The translations under genes and the position numbers were made by a program. From Bacteroidales bacterium (GTDB lineage: Bacteria; Bacteroidota; Bacteroidia; Bacteroidales; UBA932): DNA of 64,000 bases. The stretch spans positions 1 through 64,000 of the forward strand of contig JAGABD010000021.1 in the NCBI GenBank assembly GCA_017614795.1, in the 5' to 3' direction. Below are positions 41,789 through 49,587 of the stretch, in pieces. The notes beneath the pieces were generated by a model that did no database searches, had not been told where the DNA came from, and worked only from the letters and a program-made list of their open reading frames with translations. Numbering within the stretch: position 1 is the stretch's first letter; every line of letters begins with the position of its first letter.

Positions 41789-44179
41789 ATGAAACGATTG
41801 ATCATAGCGTTGGCGATGCTTCTCCCGCTGGCTGCTTTCGGGCAGAAGGCGGAAGAGACCAGGCTGGACTCGCTGATGTTGAGGTACGGTACCTATTCGT
41901 CGTGGTGCACCCCCGAAAAGGTCTACCTGCACATCGACCGCACCTGCTACACGGCGGGAGAAAACATCTGGTTCAAAGCCTGGGTGCGCGACGCTTCCGA
42001 TTATACCGTTCTGCCCCGCAGCCGCTTCGTCTACGCCGAAGTTCTCGACGAGAAGGGAGAGGCGGTGGTCCGCGTGAAAGTCAAGCGCGGCAAGGGCGGT
42101 TTCGACGGCTGCATAGAACTACCTCCCAACCTGGAAACAGGCGACTACACGGTCCGCGGCTACACCCTCTGGCAACTCAACAACAGCCCCGAATATCTTT
42201 TCAACGAACAGGTGAGGATAATCGGCGAGCAGGTTAAGAAGAGGAAGAAGGCCAAGACTCCTCCGCCCGACGTGAACATCAGCTTCTGGCCGGAGAGCGG
42301 AAGGTATTTTGCCGGACACAGGTCCGTGATGGGAATAAAGGTCACCGACAAGCTCGGAATGAACGTCGACTTCCACGGCGCGCTGGTCGATGCAAGCGGC
42401 GAAACCATAATGCCGGTCACCACGCGTCACGACGGAATGGGCGCTTTCGCATTTCTGCCGAGGCCTGGCGCAAGCTACAGCATCCTCGACGGCACCGGCA
42501 AGAAGCATCCCCTTCCCGCGCCAGCAACTGACGGCGCCTGCATCCAGCTGAGGATACACGCCGGCCGCTATTACATCGGCGCCCTTGGAGTGGGCGGCGG
42601 CACTGCGAGCCTTCTGGTTCGCGACAACACCGACCTCAGGCCTCTCGCCGAACTCAACCTCGACGGCAAGCAGGGCACGCTGATGGTGGACAAGAATGTC
42701 TTTCGCCCGGGAATCAACCATCTGCTGATAGTGGACCGCGACGGAAGGATCCTGGCCGAAAGGCTCTTCTTCGTGCAGGACTCCAACAACCCCGAGTGCA
42801 AGCTCGAGACGAAGGCTTTCTCCCCGGAGGTGCGCGCCCTTACGACCTTCGGTCTTTCCCTTTCCGACGCCGAAGGCAAGGCCCTCGACGGCAACTGCTC
42901 GGTGTCGGTGGTGCGCGGCGTGCTCAAGGACTGGCAGCAGGCCGACGGCATCACTTCGTATTTCGGGCTCAGCAGCGAACTCAAAGGGAAAATCAACAAA
43001 CCTTACTGGTATTTCGACCCCGAAGTGCCCGAGATGGAACGCGCCGCGGCGCTGGACATCCTGATGATGATACAGGGCTGGCGCTATTACGATCTGGAGA
43101 AGATTCTCGACCTTAAGGCCGGCAAGTTCACCATACGTCACCTGAGGGAACAGATACAGGAAATCCGCGGACACATCTCGAGGATGTTTTCCAGGAAGAT
43201 GCCCAAGAAATTCATGTTCACCTTCATGGTTCCCAAGTGGAACCACGTCACGGCGGTGAAGGTGGAACAGGGCAAGTCTTTCCTCATCGACAGCCTCGAC
43301 TTCGAAGAAGGGACCGAATTCCTCATCAACATCGGCCGTTCGCGACTCGGAGCTTCGTACCTTCCCAGGTGGAACGGCGACGTGGTGGCTCCTCCGTTCC
43401 TGTACCATCCTGCCCTTGGCTATGCCAAAGATGCCAGGATGTCGGCCCCTATGCTTGGCGACGTGGCTGCGGACGATACCCTGCAGGCAGCGGTGGTTAC
43501 CGCCGATTACGGCATCGACGACGTGCTGACCTTCGGAATCAACTACAGCTCGGACCTCAAGATGTACAAGGATATGACTCTCGTCGAATACCTCAGTATG
43601 AAGAAGGCGACATTTGTGTACGACGGCGAGAATATGTATAACCGCAATGTCCGAAACTTGTCGGGCTTCGGCGGTTCCGACACCGGTGAGGAGGGCGAAA
43701 CCGGCACCTTGTCGTTCGACCAGGACGAGTCCGGCAAGGTGGCGCTGATTGTGGATGAAGACGAGCAGCAGTGGTGGGGCTTCGATATGGTGAGGCTTTC
43801 GGATATCCGCGCCATAAGCGTTTCCACGCAACCGGATCCGGCTCGCGGAGGCGAAGGCGGCGTGGTTGCCATCAGCCTCAAGCCCGGCGGAGCGCGCAGG
43901 AGCTCGGAACGCAATCCTTCGCTGTTGTATTTCGTGCCGCTCGGCTACCAGGTGCCGCGCTACTTCACTTCGCCCCGCTACGACAAGGGCGAGTCGGAGT
44001 CGTTCGACAAGCGCAATACGCTCTGGTGGTCGCCCGACGTCAAAATCAGCCAGGGTCGCGCGGAGTTCTCCTTCTGCAACAACGACCTGAAGGATTATCC
44101 CTACATCGTCCGCATCGAGGGCCTCAGCGCCGAAGGAAAGCCCTTCTCGCTGCACAAGCTCGTATCTCCGGCGAAGTAA
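41789..44179 (+). CDS. Secreted MG2 (macroglobulin-like) domain protein with plug-like C-terminal region
   Basis: The protein has 796 residues. The start at 41789 (MKRLIIALAMLLPLAAFGQ) gives a clean signal peptide; an upstream in-frame start at 41780 would lie inside the -7 box. The N-terminal domain has KVYLHIDRTCYTAGENIWF, matching the MG2 domain of alpha-2-macroglobulin-like proteins. Several beta-sandwich domains follow. The last third (about 560-720) has strands and a GGEGGVVAISLK motif resembling the plug domain of TonB-dependent receptors, but no barrel follows. No thioester CxEQ is present, so it is not a classical bacterial macroglobulin trap. It is probably periplasmic or surface-associated; function unknown. 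Convergent with a small membrane protein. Confidence 0.75.
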   Translation: MKRLIIALAMLLPLAAFGQKAEETRLDSLMLRYGTYSSWCTPEKVYLHIDRTCYTAGENIWFKAWVRDASDYTVLPRSRFVYAEVLDEKGEAVVRVKVKRGKGGFDGCIELPPNLETGDYTVRGYTLWQLNNSPEYLFNEQVRIIGEQVKKRKKAKTPPPDVNISFWPESGRYFAGHRSVMGIKVTDKLGMNVDFHGALVDASGETIMPVTTRHDGMGAFAFLPRPGASYSILDGTGKKHPLPAPATDGACIQLRIHAGRYYIGALGVGGGTASLLVRDNTDLRPLAELNLDGKQGTLMVDKNVFRPGINHLLIVDRDGRILAERLFFVQDSNNPECKLETKAFSPEVRALTTFGLSLSDAEGKALDGNCSVSVVRGVLKDWQQADGITSYFGLSSELKGKINKPYWYFDPEVPEMERAAALDILMMIQGWRYYDLEKILDLKAGKFTIRHLREQIQEIRGHISRMFSRKMPKKFMFTFMVPKWNHVTAVKVEQGKSFLIDSLDFEEGTEFLINIGRSRLGASYLPRWNGDVVAPPFLYHPALGYAKDARMSAPMLGDVAADDTLQAAVVTADYGIDDVLTFGINYSSDLKMYKDMTLVEYLSMKKATFVYDGENMYNRNVRNLSGFGGSDTGEEGETGTLSFDQDESGKVALIVDEDEQQWWGFDMVRLSDIRAISVSTQPDPARGGEGGVVAISLKPGGARRSSERNPSLLYFVPLGYQVPRYFTSPRYDKGESESFDKRNTLWWSPDVKISQGRAEFSFCNNDLKDYPYIVRIEGLSAEGKPFSLHKLVSPAK

Positions 44180-44683
44180 TTATTTTCTGAAACGCAATGC
44201 GATGCCGGCCGAAAGGATCACGGCAACAAAGAGTTGTATCCACAGCGCCGTGGACACCAGTTCCGTACCCGGCAGCCCCGCAGCAAGCACCAGTGCCTTG
44301 AGGCCGTAATAGAAAGCTTTGCTTAGCAGAATCGAAAGGAACGCTGCGCCTCCGCAGGCCAATGCGCTCTTGCGTTTGATGGCGCGTGCGAATGCCGCGA
44401 AGAGAGCCACGTTCACCGCGAGTTCCGCCGCTATGATGAGACATTTGGGATAGACAGGATGTCCGCTCAGTGCGAAGGAAACCAGGGGCAGCGCCAGCGC
44501 CAGGGCGAGGGAGTTCTTCCAGTTTCGGGTTGCGATGAGGGCTCCCAGCACCGCCAGTCGCATAGGGTCGGCCAGATAGAAGGGAACCGAGGTGAGATGC
44601 GAGAGCGCGGGCAAAGCGAACACGAGCGCCAGCGCGACGGCATCGGTCAGCGTAAGCAGAGCGGCGTTTTTTGCGGTAGTCAT
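44180..44683 (-). CDS. Small polytopic membrane protein (ECF S-component-like)
   Basis: The protein has 167 residues with about five hydrophobic helices and short loops. The start at 44683 (MTTAKNAALLTL) was chosen because a TACTTTTG -7 box lies 8 nt upstream. A longer start at 44722 would be inside the divergent murB promoter region. Size, helix count and the segment HPVYPKCLIIAAEL resemble substrate-binding S components of energy-coupling-factor vitamin transporters. The family assignment is uncertain, and no ECF ATPase or T component is in the window. Confidence 0.6.
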   Translation of the reverse strand: MTTAKNAALLTLTDAVALALVFALPALSHLTSVPFYLADPMRLAVLGALIATRNWKNSLALALALPLVSFALSGHPVYPKCLIIAAELAVNVALFAAFARAIKRKSALACGGAAFLSILLSKAFYYGLKALVLAAGLPGTELVSTALWIQLFVAVILSAGIALRFRK

Positions 44684-44691
44684 AGCGACAG

Positions 44692-44699
44692 CAAAAGTA
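44692..44699 (-). promoter_or_regulatory. -7 box TACTTTTG for the small membrane protein
   Basis: TAnnTTTG on the minus strand, 8 nt from the chosen ATG; divergent from the murB promoter. Confidence 0.5.
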
Positions 44700-44735
44700 T
44701 CAAATAACATTGATTTTCCCAAACATAAAAAACAC

Positions 44736-44743
44736 TATATTTG
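44736..44743 (+). promoter_or_regulatory. -7 box TATATTTG for murB
   Basis: A perfect TAnnTTTG, only 4 nt upstream of a GTG start codon. Among the clearest leaderless arrangements in the window. Confidence 0.65.
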
Positions 44744-44747
44744 TAGT

Positions 44748-45761
44748 GTGATAAGAATCGAGAACTACGACTTGAAGGCGCACAACACTTTCGGAATGAA
44801 GGTGAAGTGCGCTTTGTATATCGAATACTCGAGCATAGAGGAGCTCCAGAACCTGGACTATGCCTCGCTGCCCCAGCCGGTGCTGCATATCGGCGGCGGA
44901 AGCAACCTTCTCTTCACGGGAGATTTCCCGGGCACGGTGCTTCACTCGGGAGTGAAATACCTCAAGTATGTGGACATGGGCCTCGACGAGGTGCTGATGA
45001 CCGTGGGTTCGGGTGTGGTTTTCGACGATTTCGTGGCGGAGACCTGCAAGAACGGCCTGTGGGGCGCAGAGAACCTTTCTCTGATCCCGGGCGAGGTCGG
45101 AGCTTCTGCGGTCCAGAACATCGGCGCTTACGGCGTCGAGGTGAAGGATATCATCGCAGGAGTGGTTTGCCTCGACACCAAAGACTGGAGCAAGACCATA
45201 TTCAAAACCCACGAACTGGGCTACGGCTACCGCGACTCGATGTTCAAGCACAACAAGGGCCGTTACATAGTCACCAGCGTGCTCTTCCGCCTTACCCGCA
45301 AGTACAGCCCCAAGCTGGAATACGGCAACATCAAGGCGGCCCTCGAAGGGGCCGATCTCGACGCCCTGACGCCCCAGCAGCTGCGCGACGCCATCATCCG
45401 CATCCGCCGCGAGAAACTGCCCGATCCGGCTGAAACGGGGAGCGCAGGAAGCTTCTTCAAGAACCCCGTGATGCCGCGGGCGCAGTACGAGGCCATCGCC
45501 AAGGCTGAAGGGGTGGAACCGCCCCATTACGACCTGCCGGACGGAGAGGTGAAAGTGCCTGCCGCGTGGATGATCGACCGCCTCGGGTTCCGAGGCGCCG
45601 AGAGGGGCGGGGCGAAAGTGTACGAAAAGCAGCCTCTGGTTATCGTCAACAACAGCGGAGATGCGGCGCCGGCCGATATCATCTCCCTTGAAAATGAAAT
45701 TATCGAAGGGGTAAAGGAGCGCTTCGGCGTAACTCTCAGCCCTGAGGTCGAACATATCTGA
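44748..45761 (+). CDS. murB: UDP-N-acetylenolpyruvoylglucosamine reductase
   Basis: The protein has 337 residues from GTG 44748, giving the expected N-terminus MIRIENYDLKAHNTFGMKV. Upstream in-frame ATGs would lie before the promoter. It is a FAD enzyme that reduces the enolpyruvyl product of MurA to UDP-MurNAc. Signatures: VLHIGGGSNLLFTGDFPG (FAD), NLSLIPGEVGASAVQNIGAYG, HELGYGYRDSMFK, and TGSAGSFFKNPVM carrying the catalytic Ser region. It resembles the E. coli long type I form. murA follows after 2 nt, an informative pairing of consecutive pathway steps. Confidence 0.96.
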   Translation: MIRIENYDLKAHNTFGMKVKCALYIEYSSIEELQNLDYASLPQPVLHIGGGSNLLFTGDFPGTVLHSGVKYLKYVDMGLDEVLMTVGSGVVFDDFVAETCKNGLWGAENLSLIPGEVGASAVQNIGAYGVEVKDIIAGVVCLDTKDWSKTIFKTHELGYGYRDSMFKHNKGRYIVTSVLFRLTRKYSPKLEYGNIKAALEGADLDALTPQQLRDAIIRIRREKLPDPAETGSAGSFFKNPVMPRAQYEAIAKAEGVEPPHYDLPDGEVKVPAAWMIDRLGFRGAERGGAKVYEKQPLVIVNNSGDAAPADIISLENEIIEGVKERFGVTLSPEVEHI

Positions 45762-45763
45762 TT

Positions 45764-47071
45764 ATGGGAACATTCATCATAGAAGGAGGCCATTCCCTCC
45801 ACGGAAGCATCACCCCGCAGGGGGCTAAAAACGAAGCGCTGCAGATTCTCAGCGCGGTGCTGCTGACCGACAAGGAAGTGCGCGTCAGCAACGTGCCTGA
45901 AATCCTCGACATCCGCAACCTCATCGCCCTTCTCGAAGGGATGGGAGTGAAGGTGACGCGCCACGCGAAGGGGGAATACACCTTCAAGGCGGACGCCATC
46001 GACCTGGATTACGTCAAGAGCGCCGAGTTCGTGAGCCGTTGCGCCTCGCTGCGCGGTTCGGTTATGATCACGGGACCGCTGCTTGCGCGTTTCCACGAGG
46101 CTTTCTTCCCGAAACCCGGCGGAGACAAGATTGGACGCCGCCGCGTCGACACCCATATCGAGGGCTTCGTGAACCTGGGCGCCGTGTATGAGTACGACAA
46201 GGACGTGCGCGCCTACCATCTCACCGCCCCCAAGGGCCTGAAAGGCTGCTATATGCTGCTGGACGAGGCCTCCGTCACAGGTACCGCCAACATCGTGATG
46301 GCCGCTTCCCTCGCGGAAGGCGACACCACCATCTACAACGCCGCCTGCGAACCTTACCTGCAGCAGCTCTGTACCCTTCTCAACGCGATGGGCGCGAACA
46401 TCGAGGGCATCGGCAGCAACCTGCTCACCATTCACGGCGTGAACAGGCTCCACGGCGCTAACCACAAGATTCTGCCCGATATGATCGAGGTGGGTTCCTT
46501 CATCGGCCTGGCGGCGATAACCCAAAGCGAACTCACCATAAAGAACGTCTCCTACGCCAACCTCGGCATCATCCCCGAGGCCTTCAAGCGCCTTGGCGTG
46601 AAGCTCGAGCAGAGGGGCGACGACATATTCGTTCCCAAGCAGGAAAGCTACGAGATAGAGTCCTTCATCGACGGTTCCATAATGACCATCGCGGACGCCC
46701 CCTGGCCGGGCCTCACTCCCGACCTTCTGAGCGTCATCCTCGTGGTCGCGACCCAGTGCAAGGGCAGCGTGCTCATCCACCAGAAGATGTTCGAGAGCCG
46801 CCTGTTCTTCGTCGACAAACTGATTGATATGGGCGCGCAGATAATTCTCTGCGACCCTCACCGCGCGGTCGTCATCGGCCACGACCACAAGTTCCAGCTT
46901 CGCGCGAACCGTATGACCAGCCCCGATATCCGCGCGGGTATCGCGATGCTGCTGGCCGCTATGAGCGCCAAGGGCACTTCCGAAATCGACAACATCGAGC
47001 AGATAGACCGCGGTTACGAGGATATCGACGGCCGCCTCCGCGCCCTCGGTGCCGTGATCAGTCGCAAGTAG
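45764..47071 (+). CDS. murA: UDP-GlcNAc 1-carboxyvinyltransferase with Cys-to-Asp active-site change
   Basis: The protein has 435 residues of the EPSP-synthase-like two-domain fold. It catalyses the first committed peptidoglycan step, transferring enolpyruvate from PEP to UDP-GlcNAc. The segment GPLLARFHEAFFPKPGGDK covers the active-site loop. E. coli MurA has Cys115 within PGGC there; here the residue is Asp121 (PGGDKIGRRRVD). C115D enzymes are active and insensitive to fosfomycin, which alkylates the Cys. Other features: QGAKNEALQILSAVLL (PEP site) and PDMIEVGSFIGLAAI. The gene sits between murB and an aminotransferase, with a 1-nt stop/start overlap to the latter. Confidence 0.95.
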   Translation: MGTFIIEGGHSLHGSITPQGAKNEALQILSAVLLTDKEVRVSNVPEILDIRNLIALLEGMGVKVTRHAKGEYTFKADAIDLDYVKSAEFVSRCASLRGSVMITGPLLARFHEAFFPKPGGDKIGRRRVDTHIEGFVNLGAVYEYDKDVRAYHLTAPKGLKGCYMLLDEASVTGTANIVMAASLAEGDTTIYNAACEPYLQQLCTLLNAMGANIEGIGSNLLTIHGVNRLHGANHKILPDMIEVGSFIGLAAITQSELTIKNVSYANLGIIPEAFKRLGVKLEQRGDDIFVPKQESYEIESFIDGSIMTIADAPWPGLTPDLLSVILVVATQCKGSVLIHQKMFESRLFFVDKLIDMGAQIILCDPHRAVVIGHDHKFQLRANRMTSPDIRAGIAMLLAAMSAKGTSEIDNIEQIDRGYEDIDGRLRALGAVISRK

Positions 47072-48204
47072 TGAAATACGACGGCAAATACTCTTCCGAC
47101 GTGGCGAACTTTCTGCGTTCGCCCGTGAGGGAGATATTCCGCAGGGTGGACCTTAACGCCATCTGTTCTTTCGCCGGCGGTTACCCCGATGCGGCCACTT
47201 TCCCTTTGGAGGAAATGCCCGCGCTTGCCGCCCGTGTGGTGGAGAAGTATGGTTCCAAGGCCCTCCAGTACGGCGCCACGCAGGGGGTGCCGGAGTTGAG
47301 GCAGGCTCTGGGCGACCGTCATGGCGTTCCGGTGTCGAACATCCAGATTACAACCTCCTCCCAGCAGGGCATCGACGTGAGCTCGCGCATACTGCTCGAT
47401 CCCGGCGATGCGGTCCTGGCGTTCAGCCCCGTGTACCTCGGTGTGTTGCAGTCTTTCCGCTCCTATCGCGCGGAAGTCGTCGACCTGGCGCAGGCCCTCG
47501 AATCGGACGCCCCCGTGCCGAAGGCCAAGTTCATCTACCTGATTCCCGATTTCAACAACCCTTCGGGCGAAACGCTGACGCTGGAGCAGAGAAGAAAGAT
47601 AGTGGAATACGCGCGCGGGCACGAACTTCTGATAGTCGAGGACAGTCCTTACCGCGAACTCCGTTACAGCGGCGAACCTCTGCCCACGATATATTCGATG
47701 GCTCCCGAAAGGACTCTGCACCTCGGGTCGTTCTCCAAGATATTCGCCCCCGGATTCCGCCTCGGCTGGATCTTCGGGCCTGAAGACATTCTCGACAAAA
47801 TATATGTCTGCAAACAGGCGCTGGACCTCTGCCCGCCCGTTTTCGACCAGTATCTCGCGACGGAGTTCCTGACAGGCGGAGCTCTCGACGCCAACCTCGC
47901 GAAGAGCAGGGAACTCTATCGCGCGAAACGCGACAAGATGCTCGCGCTGCTGGACAAATATATGCCTGCCGGTGTTTCCTGGACCAAGCCCGAAGGAGGT
48001 CTTTTCCTCTGGGCGACCCTGCCGGAAAGCATCGACACCGTGGCCCTCTACGACCGGGCCCTGGCATCCGGCGTCGCCTACGTAGCTGGTTCTTTCTTCT
48101 ACCCCGACGGCAGCCACCGAAATACGATGCGCCTCAACTTCTCCTTCCTCGACGCTTCCCGCATGGAAGAAGGAGTAAAGCTTCTCGCCGCCTTACTGCA
48201 ATAA
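47071..48204 (+). CDS. PLP-dependent class I/II aminotransferase (MocR/AAA-like)
   Basis: The protein has 377 residues from a GTG that overlaps the murA stop by one base. Fold-type I aminotransferase motifs: YGATQGVPELRQAL, ITTSSQQGIDVSSRILLDPGD, YLIPDFNNPSGETL (Asn/Pro of the PLP site), LIVEDSPYRELRY (Asp) and HLGSFSKIFAPGFRLGW with the PLP Lys. Similarity is to 2-aminoadipate/multisubstrate aminotransferases without the GntR DNA-binding domain. The window encodes most of the diaminopimelate route but no recognised dapC, so it is a candidate for N-succinyl-diaminopimelate aminotransferase; other amino-acid substrates are equally possible. Confidence 0.85.
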   Translation: MKYDGKYSSDVANFLRSPVREIFRRVDLNAICSFAGGYPDAATFPLEEMPALAARVVEKYGSKALQYGATQGVPELRQALGDRHGVPVSNIQITTSSQQGIDVSSRILLDPGDAVLAFSPVYLGVLQSFRSYRAEVVDLAQALESDAPVPKAKFIYLIPDFNNPSGETLTLEQRRKIVEYARGHELLIVEDSPYRELRYSGEPLPTIYSMAPERTLHLGSFSKIFAPGFRLGWIFGPEDILDKIYVCKQALDLCPPVFDQYLATEFLTGGALDANLAKSRELYRAKRDKMLALLDKYMPAGVSWTKPEGGLFLWATLPESIDTVALYDRALASGVAYVAGSFFYPDGSHRNTMRLNFSFLDASRMEEGVKLLAALLQ

Positions 48205-48234
48205 ATTGTCATTATTTTAATTATTTGACGATTT
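48203..48234. promoter_or_regulatory. Inverted repeat, possible operator of the HepT/antitoxin module
   Basis: AAATTGTCA (48203-48211) and TGACGATTT (48226-48234) are complementary at 8 of 9 positions with a 14-bp AT-rich spacer. They lie immediately upstream of the -7 box (48241-48248), over the -33 region. Such placement suits autorepression by the winged-helix antitoxin. Confidence 0.5.
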
Positions 48235-48240
48235 ATTTAT

Positions 48241-48248
48241 TATCTTTG
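48241..48248 (+). promoter_or_regulatory. -7 box TATCTTTG for the antitoxin/toxin pair
   Basis: A perfect TAnnTTTG, 4 nt upstream of the ATG at 48253; leaderless arrangement. Confidence 0.65.
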
Positions 48249-48252
48249 TGCC

Positions 48253-49212
48253 ATGAAAGGGTTCAAAGATACTGTTCTGACGCTGCTTGATGCCCGGGGA
48301 GAAACTTCTGCCAAGGAAATCCGGGAACTGTTTCCGGAACAGCCTGTACAAACAGTCTTTTCGTGCATTCGTGCGCTTGAAAGGGCTGGTCTTGTATTCC
48401 AAAGCGGTCGCGGGAAGTACCGTATAGGAACAAAACCTGAATATAAGGTTGAAATCAGTCCGAGGATGAAAGAACTCAATGCTTTTCTGGTCTCCGAATG
48501 CATAGGAGTCGACAATTGCATTTCGGATATCGGTCAAGGGAATATTATGGTGGAAACAGGCAGGCGCGAGGCTGAACGGGTCCTGGTTTCTCTGCGAGCC
48601 GCATTTTCAAATGTGTATACGTTCAGGGAGGCGGTGTCTATCCGACAGGCCCTCAAGGATGCCATCATTGTAAAAACTCTGATTACGGATTCTCCAGTTC
48701 TTACCTATGACGGCACGGTAGTTCCTTCTCTGGAAAAGAAGCTGGTCGATCTGGTCGTGGACCGGGACTTCTTTCACCTTGACGATATCACTATTCACAA
48801 AGAATTCCAACGTGCCTTTGAGGTGTATCCGATAAACAAAGACAGAATCCTCAGGTATGCAGGCAGGCGAAATGTGCGTCCAAGGGTGCTCGATGAAATC
48901 GAGAAGATAAACAGATACCGCGTCGATATCATATCGACAATTCAGCGCACTCTCGCCAAGCAGCCTGTTGTCCGCGCTTGGCTGTTCGGTTCCTGGTCCC
49001 GTATGGAGGAGCGTTCGGACAGCGACATTGATCTGTTGGTGGACTTCGACAAAGAAGCTCACGTAAGCCTGCTTGACCATGCCGGTTTTATGCTGAATCT
49101 TGAAGAGGCCCTCAATAAATCCGTTGATTATGTGACAAGAGGTTCCCTGTTGCCATTCGCCGAAAGGGCAGCTAACAAAGATAAATACTTGATATATGAG
49201 AGAAGCGCTTAA
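48253..49212 (+). CDS. Fusion antitoxin: winged helix + AbiEi-like region + MntA nucleotidyltransferase
   Basis: The protein has 319 residues in three parts. Residues 1-60 form a winged helix-turn-helix (TSAKEIRELFPEQPVQTVFS, then ALERAGLVFQSGRGKYRIG). Residues 60-220 have the look of AbiEi-type antitoxin C-terminal domains or the related DUF6577: IMVETGRREAERVL, VVPSLEKKLVDLVVDRDFF, then INKDRILRYAGRRN. Residues 225-319 are a minimal nucleotidyltransferase with GS-x10-DxD complete (G246, S247, D258, D260 within LFGSWSRMEERSDSDIDLLV), the AMPylating motif of MntA. The next gene is a HepT-like HEPN toxin, overlapping by 17 nt. Composition is clearly more AT-rich than neighbours, which suggests acquisition. 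Likely role: repress the operon and silence the toxin by AMPylation. Confidence 0.82.
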   Translation: MKGFKDTVLTLLDARGETSAKEIRELFPEQPVQTVFSCIRALERAGLVFQSGRGKYRIGTKPEYKVEISPRMKELNAFLVSECIGVDNCISDIGQGNIMVETGRREAERVLVSLRAAFSNVYTFREAVSIRQALKDAIIVKTLITDSPVLTYDGTVVPSLEKKLVDLVVDRDFFHLDDITIHKEFQRAFEVYPINKDRILRYAGRRNVRPRVLDEIEKINRYRVDIISTIQRTLAKQPVVRAWLFGSWSRMEERSDSDIDLLVDFDKEAHVSLLDHAGFMLNLEEALNKSVDYVTRGSLLPFAERAANKDKYLIYERSA

Positions 49213-49561
49213 AGATCCGGGAAGGCTGGAACATATTCTCATGGCAATCAATAATGCAATGAGATTTATGGAGGGGCATTCAGAAGAAGACCTGAAGGAC
49301 AATTCTATACTGTTCTTTGCGACTGTCAAAACGCTGGAAATAATAGGAGAGGCAGCATATATGCTTACTTCTGAGTTCAAGGAGAATCATCCGGCAACTG
49401 CCTGGGCTCAAATTGTCGGTCTTAGACATATCCTTGTCCATGGTTATTACCAAGTTGAGGTGTCGGAATTGTATAACATACTACACAACGATTTGCAACC
49501 GTTGAAAGAACAGGTGACCGCATACTTGAAGGAGTTTGACGTGCCCTCCGGAGACAATTAA
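49196..49561 (+). CDS. hepT: HepT-like HEPN ribonuclease toxin (DUF86)
   Basis: The protein has 121 residues, all-helical. The HEPN catalytic motif R-x4-H-x-Y is intact in GLRHILVHGYYQV (R77, H82, Y84). The upstream helix TVKTLEIIGEAAYMLTSEF is typical of HepT/DUF86. HepT cleaves RNA, and in characterised pairs MntA AMPylates the Tyr of this motif. ATG 49196 lies 17 nt inside the antitoxin gene, so translation is coupled. The two genes occupy 1.3 kb between an aminotransferase gene and dapF and are more AT-rich than both. RNase activity is inferred from the motif; toxicity has to be shown. Confidence 0.88.
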   Translation: MREALKDPGRLEHILMAINNAMRFMEGHSEEDLKDNSILFFATVKTLEIIGEAAYMLTSEFKENHPATAWAQIVGLRHILVHGYYQVEVSELYNILHNDLQPLKEQVTAYLKEFDVPSGDN

Positions 49562-49572
49562 TCCAAAAAGAC

Positions 49573-49580
49573 TATCTTTG
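49573..49580 (+). promoter_or_regulatory. -7 box TATCTTTG for dapF
   Basis: A perfect TAnnTTTG, 7 nt upstream of the dapF ATG. Confidence 0.65.
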
Positions 49581-49587
49581 TGAAGAT

